In this document: positions 59,696 through 64,000 of the stretch, one piece after another
How positions within the stretch are numbered: the first letter of the stretch is position 1
Layout: each line of letters begins with the position of its first letter
DNA from: Paenibacillus_E sp042676385
GTDB taxonomy: Bacteria; Bacillota; Bacilli; Paenibacillales; NBRC-103111
DNA length: 64,000 bases
Reading direction: 5' to 3'
Assembly (NCBI RefSeq): GCF_042676385.1
Contig: NZ_JBHTHA010000002.1
Coordinates: 434,001-498,000, forward strand
Translations under genes and position numbers: made by a program
The notes under the pieces: generated by a model
The model's input: only the letters and a program-made list of their open reading frames with translations
Database searches by the model: none
What the model was told of the DNA's origin: nothing

Positions 59696-61147
59696 TTACT
59701 CAGGAACCGATAGACCGAGCCCTGCGGCCACACGCCCTCCATAATCAGGATCCGCTTTGTAAAAGTGCCCGATCTGTCTCAACTTGATTTCGTCGCTTTC
59801 AACGGGTTTCATCGCGCCTACAATCGTTTGTATCAACCGGCCGCGCTCTTCTTCGCTTAGTAGTCGATACAAATCGCCCGGCTGCGTATAGTGGTCATGA
59901 TGATCGTAAGCCACGCTATCGGCAGCACCCGATACTTCGTACGGCGCCGGCTTGTTTTCGGGCGTTTCTTTAGGCCCCCCAAAGCTGTTTGGCTCATAAT
60001 AAACGGAGCCTCCGCCGTTATTGTCAAAACGCATTTGGCCGTCCCGCTGGTAGTTGTTCACTGCATTACGCGCGGCATTGATCGGCAATGCCTGATGGTT
60101 CGCCCCTACGCGGTAGCGATGCGCGTCATGATAAGCAAACAGCCGGCCTTGCAGCATTTTATCCGGGGAGACGTCGATACCGGGCACTAAAGTGCCGGGC
60201 GAAAAGGTCGCTTGCTCCACCTCGGCAAAATAATTTTCCGGATTTCGATCCAAAACCATACGGCCCACTTCGATGAGCGGATAGTCTTTTTGAGACCAGA
60301 CTTTGGTAACATCGAACGGATCAAACCGATACGTATTCGCATCCTCCAGCGGCATGATCTGCACGCACAGTTTCCATGCAGGAAAGTCGCCATTCGCGAT
60401 TGCATTGAATAGCTCTTCCGTATGATAATCCGGATTCTCGCCGGCGATTTGCGCAGCAAGCTCAGGAGCCAGGTTCTGGATCCCTTGTTCCGTTTTAAAA
60501 TGATACTTCACCCATACGCCTTGACCTTCCGCATTCACCCACTTGAATGTATGGCTTCCGAAGCCGTGCATATGGCGGAAAGTGGCCGGTATCCCGCGAT
60601 CGGACATCAGAATGGTTACTTGATGCAAGGATTCCGGAGATAATGACCAGAAATCCCAGACGGCGTTCGGATTTTTCAAATGTGTCTGCGGATGGCGCTT
60701 CTGCGTGTGGATAAAATCCGGGAATTTTATTGCATCCCGAATAAAAAATACAGGCGTATTGTTCCCCACGAGGTCGTAATTGCCCTCTTCGGTATAGAAT
60801 TTAACGGCGAATCCGCGTGGATCACGAACCGTATCCGCAGAGCCGTTCTCCCCGGCAACCGTCGAGAAACGCACAAACAATGGCGTACGTTTTCCCACTT
60901 CCGATAAAAAGTTGGCTTTCGTATACTGCGTTAAATCATTCGTCACTTCAAAATAGCCGTGCGCTCCGGCGCCCTTCGCATGAACGACCCGTTCCGGTAC
61001 GCGCTCTCTATTGAAATGCGCCAATTTCTCCAGGAGGTGGACATCTTGAATTAAAGTCGGTCCGCGCGACCCCGCTGTGATGGAGTTTTGGTTATCTCCA
61101 ACTGGGGCTCCCCAACTCGTCGTAAGTTTGTTCTTGTCCGTACTCAT
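59696..61147 (-). CDS. katA: Catalase, monofunctional heme type
   Basis: Breaks hydrogen peroxide to water and oxygen. A 483 aa small-subunit (clade 3-like) catalase. Active-site His56 in RVVHAKGAGAHGYFE; Asn region VGNNTPVFFIRDAIKFPDF near 130; proximal heme Tyr in RLFAYHDAHRYRVGAN near 340. Full length, one gene. The start ATG is preceded by GAGGTGATT. No clear PerR box is seen upstream, and the 61148-61376 gap holds only A/T-rich sequence. Monocistronic. Confidence 0.94.
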   Translation of the reverse strand: MSTDKNKLTTSWGAPVGDNQNSITAGSRGPTLIQDVHLLEKLAHFNRERVPERVVHAKGAGAHGYFEVTNDLTQYTKANFLSEVGKRTPLFVRFSTVAGENGSADTVRDPRGFAVKFYTEEGNYDLVGNNTPVFFIRDAIKFPDFIHTQKRHPQTHLKNPNAVWDFWSLSPESLHQVTILMSDRGIPATFRHMHGFGSHTFKWVNAEGQGVWVKYHFKTEQGIQNLAPELAAQIAGENPDYHTEELFNAIANGDFPAWKLCVQIMPLEDANTYRFDPFDVTKVWSQKDYPLIEVGRMVLDRNPENYFAEVEQATFSPGTLVPGIDVSPDKMLQGRLFAYHDAHRYRVGANHQALPINAARNAVNNYQRDGQMRFDNNGGGSVYYEPNSFGGPKETPENKPAPYEVSGAADSVAYDHHDHYTQPGDLYRLLSEEERGRLIQTIVGAMKPVESDEIKLRQIGHFYKADPDYGGRVAAGLGLSVPE

Positions 61148-61376
61148 AATCGAATCACCTCATTGATAGATTTTGCTGTTGAACCTGAAGCGTTTGCATA
61201 TATATTTATTCAGACGAGGTATCGTTCAGACCATTCGATAGACAAGTTTTTCGGGGGAATGAAAAGAAGCCTACATAAGTTAATGAGGCTTCTCTTGAAC
61301 GTTTTTACTGTTGTATCCGACTAACAGGATGTTCGAACCGATAACGCGGTCCTGAAAATAAGCGAGGTGTGTTTTT

Positions 61377-61857
61377 GTGATCATATGGATCAACGGCGCA
61401 TTTGGATCAGGAAAAACTCAGACCTCTTTTGAACTTTACCGAAGAATTCCTAATTCCTTTGTCTACGACCCCGAACATGCAGGCTACTTTATTAGAAAAA
61501 ACATCCCAAAGGAGCTATCGGGCGGAGATTTTCAAAACTACCCGATGTGGCGCGAGTTTAATTATCAGATGCTAGCCTACATCAGCAAAGAATTTAAGGG
61601 AACGATTATTGTTCCGATGACTGTCGTAGACCCGCTATATTTCGATGAAATCGTGGGACGATTGAGAAATAATAACGTAACCGTTCATCATTTTACATTA
61701 TGGGCTTCCAAGCCTGGATACGGAAGCTATGACCATCGAGAAGGTTGCTGAAACCATCGCCGCCATGTTGGACATCAGCCTGCTCCCTGCCGACAAAGGG
61801 CGAATAAGAAGAACCCTGAACCGTCTGAAAACGCAAATCAAACATATCCGTTTTTAA
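61377..61857 (+). pseudogene. tmrB: tmrB-like ATP-binding gene with internal deletion and frameshift
   Basis: B. subtilis TmrB is a membrane-associated ATP-binding protein conferring tunicamycin resistance. Here the N-terminal part is well preserved: MIIWINGAFGSGKTQTSFEL with a Walker A motif (GAFGSGKT), then YDPEHAGYFIRKNIPKEL and VPMTVVDPLYFDEIVGRLRN to HHFTLWASK (residue ~110). The frame then meets a stop at 61749, and the C terminus LDTEAMTIEKVAETIAAM ... LNRLKTQIKHIRF continues in the next frame to the TAA at 61855. About 45-50 middle residues are missing. GTG start with GAGGTG upstream. Probably non-functional. Confidence 0.75.
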
Positions 61858-62147
61858 ATCTCCATATCGACAATGAGGCTGTCCACTCTACCAACTTCTC
61901 TAATATAAGCAGCGACTGCTTGATGCTCCGGGTTCGGCCCATAAGCCGCCAATGCTGCCCGATCTTCGAAACGAACCGATAAAATAATTTGGTAGCCTTG
62001 ATTTTTCTCTGAGAAGTTCAGGCCGGCTTGAAGATCGACGATACCGGTTAAGTGGCTTCTTAACGCTTTAAATCGGGTCACGACTTCCTGCAGCTGCTCC
62101 TGCGTCGTGGTTTCACTGAATTTAACAAGTACAATATGATCAATCAT
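61854..62147 (-). CDS. Stress-responsive A/B barrel (Dabb) domain protein
   Basis: A 97 aa Dabb-family protein, a dimeric ferredoxin-like fold. Marks: IDHIVLVKFSETTTQEQLQE at the start, LRSHLTGIVDLQAGLNFSEK in the middle, and GYQIILSVRFEDRAALAAYG then HPEHQAV-type PEHQAVAAYIREVG. Binding partner and enzyme role unknown; relatives are stress-induced or act in polyketide cyclisation. The ATG at 62147 has AGAGAGG 7 bases upstream. It overlaps the tail of the tmrB relic by four bases. Confidence 0.85.
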   Translation of the reverse strand: MIDHIVLVKFSETTTQEQLQEVVTRFKALRSHLTGIVDLQAGLNFSEKNQGYQIILSVRFEDRAALAAYGPNPEHQAVAAYIREVGRVDSLIVDMEI

Positions 62148-62461
62148 CGTTATGCCTCTCTCTATCTTTAATTTTGACTCTATCATTCTAGCTCATTATT
62201 AAGCTTTATTTCAATATTCGCTTGGCATAAAATGAGGAAATGCCCGGCAAGCTGTTGGAACAGCAAGCGGGCACCGGGAATGGAGCAATGAGGATGTAAG
62301 AAATCGATCGTGGAACATACAAGTTTACCGGGTAAAGCGGGGATAAGACTGGTCAATACATGAACATGGCGTTTCTGTATACATCGGATTATACAAGTAG
62401 CCGGGAGAGCTGAGTAGGATGATTTTTTTTCACCCCCCGGGGTGAGAAAAGATCACCCTTT

Positions 62462-62487
62462 AGATCGTCACAGCGTCTTGGTATACT
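62462..62487 (+). promoter_or_regulatory. Promoter of the response-regulator gene, with a nearby palindrome
   Basis: TTTAGA and an extended -10 (TGG-TATACT) are separated by 17 bases, about 55 bp before the GTG at 62540. Upstream, TCACCCCCCGGGGTGA (about 62431-62447) is a near-perfect palindrome that may bind a regulator. Other than these, the 62148-62539 gap shows one GC-rich hairpin near 62242-62272. Confidence 0.45.
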
Positions 62488-62539
62488 ATTCATATATGAC
62501 GCATACTGCGTAGTTGGATGAAATTAGGGGTGGCTTGAA

Positions 62540-63127
62540 GTGAATAGCATTCGCGTAATGCTCGTCGAAGATGACCCGTTTTGGCAGCAAAATTTGACCG
62601 CCGATTTGGAGATAGAACCTGATATCGAGGTTGCCGCTTTGGCCGCTACGAAAGAACAAGCCGTCCAGTTCGCGCGTGACAAGCAGATCGACATTATTTT
62701 GATGGATATTAATTTGACAGGTAATAATTTGGATGGCCTCGAGGCAACAAGCGAAATTCTATCTTTATTTCAGCAAAACCGGATCAAAATTATCATGCTT
62801 ACTTCACTTACGGAAAAAGAGATTGTGATGAAGTCGTTCCAGATGGGCGCCCTAAACTATATTAATAAATCAAGCTATAAAGACATCGTCCGTGCCATAC
62901 GCGACGCCTACAGCGATCGTTCTTCGATCCATTTTGACGCCGCACAAATCATGCGAAATGAAATTCAATTAATGAATTTATCCCCTACAGAAAGAGAAGT
63001 ATTCGAGTTGCGGAAAGAAGGCTTAAGCAAGCAGCAAATTTCCGAGAAGTTGCATAAATCCGCGAATACGATAAAAACACAACTCAAGAGTATTAAAGCC
63101 AAACTAACCCACACGAAAGAGGATTAA
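62540..63127 (+). CDS. NarL/LuxR-type response regulator
   Basis: A 195 aa regulator. Receiver residues 1-125 with VEDDPF, phospho-acceptor Asp56 in IILMDINLTGNN and a Lys near 111 (YINKSSYKD); C-terminal LuxR HTH LSPTEREVFELRKEGLSKQQ then ISEKLHKSANTIKTQLKSI. The GTG start is supported by GGGGTGG upstream. It converges with a histidine kinase gene that starts beyond the window, a probable partner: gene ends are 7 bp apart. Signal unknown. Confidence 0.9.
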   Translation: MNSIRVMLVEDDPFWQQNLTADLEIEPDIEVAALAATKEQAVQFARDKQIDIILMDINLTGNNLDGLEATSEILSLFQQNRIKIIMLTSLTEKEIVMKSFQMGALNYINKSSYKDIVRAIRDAYSDRSSIHFDAAQIMRNEIQLMNLSPTEREVFELRKEGLSKQQISEKLHKSANTIKTQLKSIKAKLTHTKED

Positions 63128-63134
63128 CATAGAT

Positions 63135-64000
63135 CTACAAGACGGAAGGAGATTTCCATTCGGAAGTAGGAATCACTTTGGAAGTCGGTTTGAATTTTTG
63201 TATAGGGAATTGCAGTCTCACTGTGGTTCCTTTATTTATTTCGCTCTCAGGTATGCTTAATTGCCCGCCGTGCTTTAACAATACACTGTAACAGTACGAC
63301 AACCCCAGTCCGTGATTGAGCGTATTTTTTTTCGTCGTATAGAAGGGCTCAAAAATTTTGGACAGATTTTCTTTTGGGATCCCCGCGCCGTTGTCTTTCA
63401 GATCGATATACAGTCCTTTTTTGGTTACATAAGTGCGTATTTGGAGTATCCCCCCGCTGCTTGGCAACGCATCGATGGCGTTATGAATCAAATTGGACAG
63501 CGTTTCTTTCAGATGAACAGGATCGCCATACAGCTCCCCTTCCGCATCGATGTTCAAAATGATCTCTATCTCCTTATGTTCAAAGACCGGCTTCATGAAA
63601 GCAGCAGCTGCCTCGAGCAGCTCGCGGAGTGGAAATGGCCTCTCTTGGAGCACGATGTCATCGGCCTTTTCTTTGATACTGTTGACCATATTCAGCAAAT
63701 GAGCCGTAATAGCGTGTACTTGCTCAATCGCTTGCAGCGATCGCTCCGGCTGATTGTCCCGAATCAAATCACTGCTTTTTTCCGTCAAATAATTGATTTT
63801 TTGAATCTCGTTCTTGATCGAATGATTAAGAATTGACACCCCCATCGTTAACGCCCGCATGGAATAGTCCAGTCGTTCCCGCTCAATTTTGAGTTTGATC
63901 CCCAAAAATCCGTAACGCACGGTGTTATAGATGACGAGACTGATCAAAGATAGAATCAAAATAAAATTGTATTGCCAGGTCCCGTTGCTCTGCAGATCGA
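63135..64000 (-). CDS. Sensor histidine kinase, C-terminal part, cut by window edge
   Basis: At least 288 residues; the N terminus lies beyond the right edge. One membrane segment is seen (FILILSLISLVIYNTV), then a dimerisation helix with the likely phospho-acceptor His in VSILNHSIKNEIQKINYL, N box LSNLIHNAIDALPSSGG, G1 box DLKDNGAGIPKENLSKIFEP and G2 region HGLGLSYCYSVLLKHGG. Pattern fits NarL-linked kinases only loosely; it resembles KinB/ResE-like HATPase proteins. Encoded convergent with the NarL-type regulator at 62540. Confidence 0.85.
   Translation of the reverse strand, partial: DLQSNGTWQYNFILILSLISLVIYNTVRYGFLGIKLKIERERLDYSMRALTMGVSILNHSIKNEIQKINYLTEKSSDLIRDNQPERSLQAIEQVHAITAHLLNMVNSIKEKADDIVLQERPFPLRELLEAAAAFMKPVFEHKEIEIILNIDAEGELYGDPVHLKETLSNLIHNAIDALPSSGGILQIRTYVTKKGLYIDLKDNGAGIPKENLSKIFEPFYTTKKNTLNHGLGLSYCYSVLLKHGGQLSIPESEINKGTTVRLQFPIQKFKPTSKVIPTSEWKSPSVL

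Noticed and set aside
61148..61376. PerR box upstream of the catalase gene
   Set aside because: No sequence close to TTATAATNATTATAA could be found in the A/T-rich upstream region.

Overview
The window looks like chromosome of a Paenibacillaceae bacterium (Paenibacillus or a close relative). Evidence: a tricistronic GerA-type spore germination operon (endospore former), several YesM/YesN-type two-component systems, many CUT1 sugar ABC importers without a local ATPase, strong AGGAGG-type ribosome binding sites, LacI- and CcpA-type operators, ComFB, and a TmrB relic resembling the Bacillus protein. No rRNA, tRNA, CRISPR or prophage is visible.

Layout. 1-4.1 kb: maltodextrin uptake operon (mdxE-mdxF-mdxG and the start of a neopullulanase) behind a promoter with two LacI-type operators. 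4.2-6.3 kb: YVTN beta-propeller protein and a luciferase-like monooxygenase. 6.9-11.6 kb: a solute-binding lipoprotein, a YesM kinase and a YesN regulator in one operon with a perfect CcpA site and no permeases. 12.1-14.8 kb: gluconeogenic operon gapB, an SR1P-like small protein and pckA with overlapping genes. 15-18.8 kb: DinB, WYL regulator, YdeI-like protein, a membrane protein and a sugar-isomerase-like protein. 18.9-22.4 kb: a tight operon of a UbiA-type phosphoribosyl transferase, an SMR-type flippase, a GT-C-like membrane protein and a DUF212/PAP2 phosphatase, read here as a polyprenyl-phosphate-sugar pathway. 22.4-26.8 kb: SDR, threonine catabolism (tdh-kbl) and a divergent XRE-cupin regulator.

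26.8-27.8 kb is the most unusual non-coding stretch: eight tandem 112-113 bp units, each able to fold into a long hairpin, ending in a bidirectional terminator. 27.8-33.5 kb: LacI regulator, binding protein, two permeases and a Gfo/Idh/MocA oxidoreductase. 33.8-38.4 kb: polysaccharide deacetylase lipoprotein and the gerA operon. 38.6-47.3 kb: a cytochrome-b561-like membrane protein, then a second oligosaccharide system (GH63-like glucosidase, YesM/YesN pair, binding protein, two permeases). 47.5-55.6 kb: ComFB, Asp/Glu racemase, MocR regulator, an ECF sigma/anti-sigma pair with a secreted Cys-repeat protein, and a serine hydrolase. 55.7-64 kb is more worn: a cstA relic with ybdD, an IS1182-family element inserted into a small palindromic repeat array, catalase, a tmrB relic, a Dabb protein and a convergent response regulator/histidine kinase pair cut by the window edge.

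The main theme is sensing and import of plant or microbial oligosaccharides with carbon catabolite control, alongside gluconeogenesis and threonine breakdown. At least three families of non-coding repeats lie between genes: the 112/113 bp hairpin array, a ~200 bp dispersed element in three copies (6.6, 11.9, 23.6 kb), and a small GATG..CATC palindrome family (38.5, 53.8-54.0, 57.2-59.5 kb).
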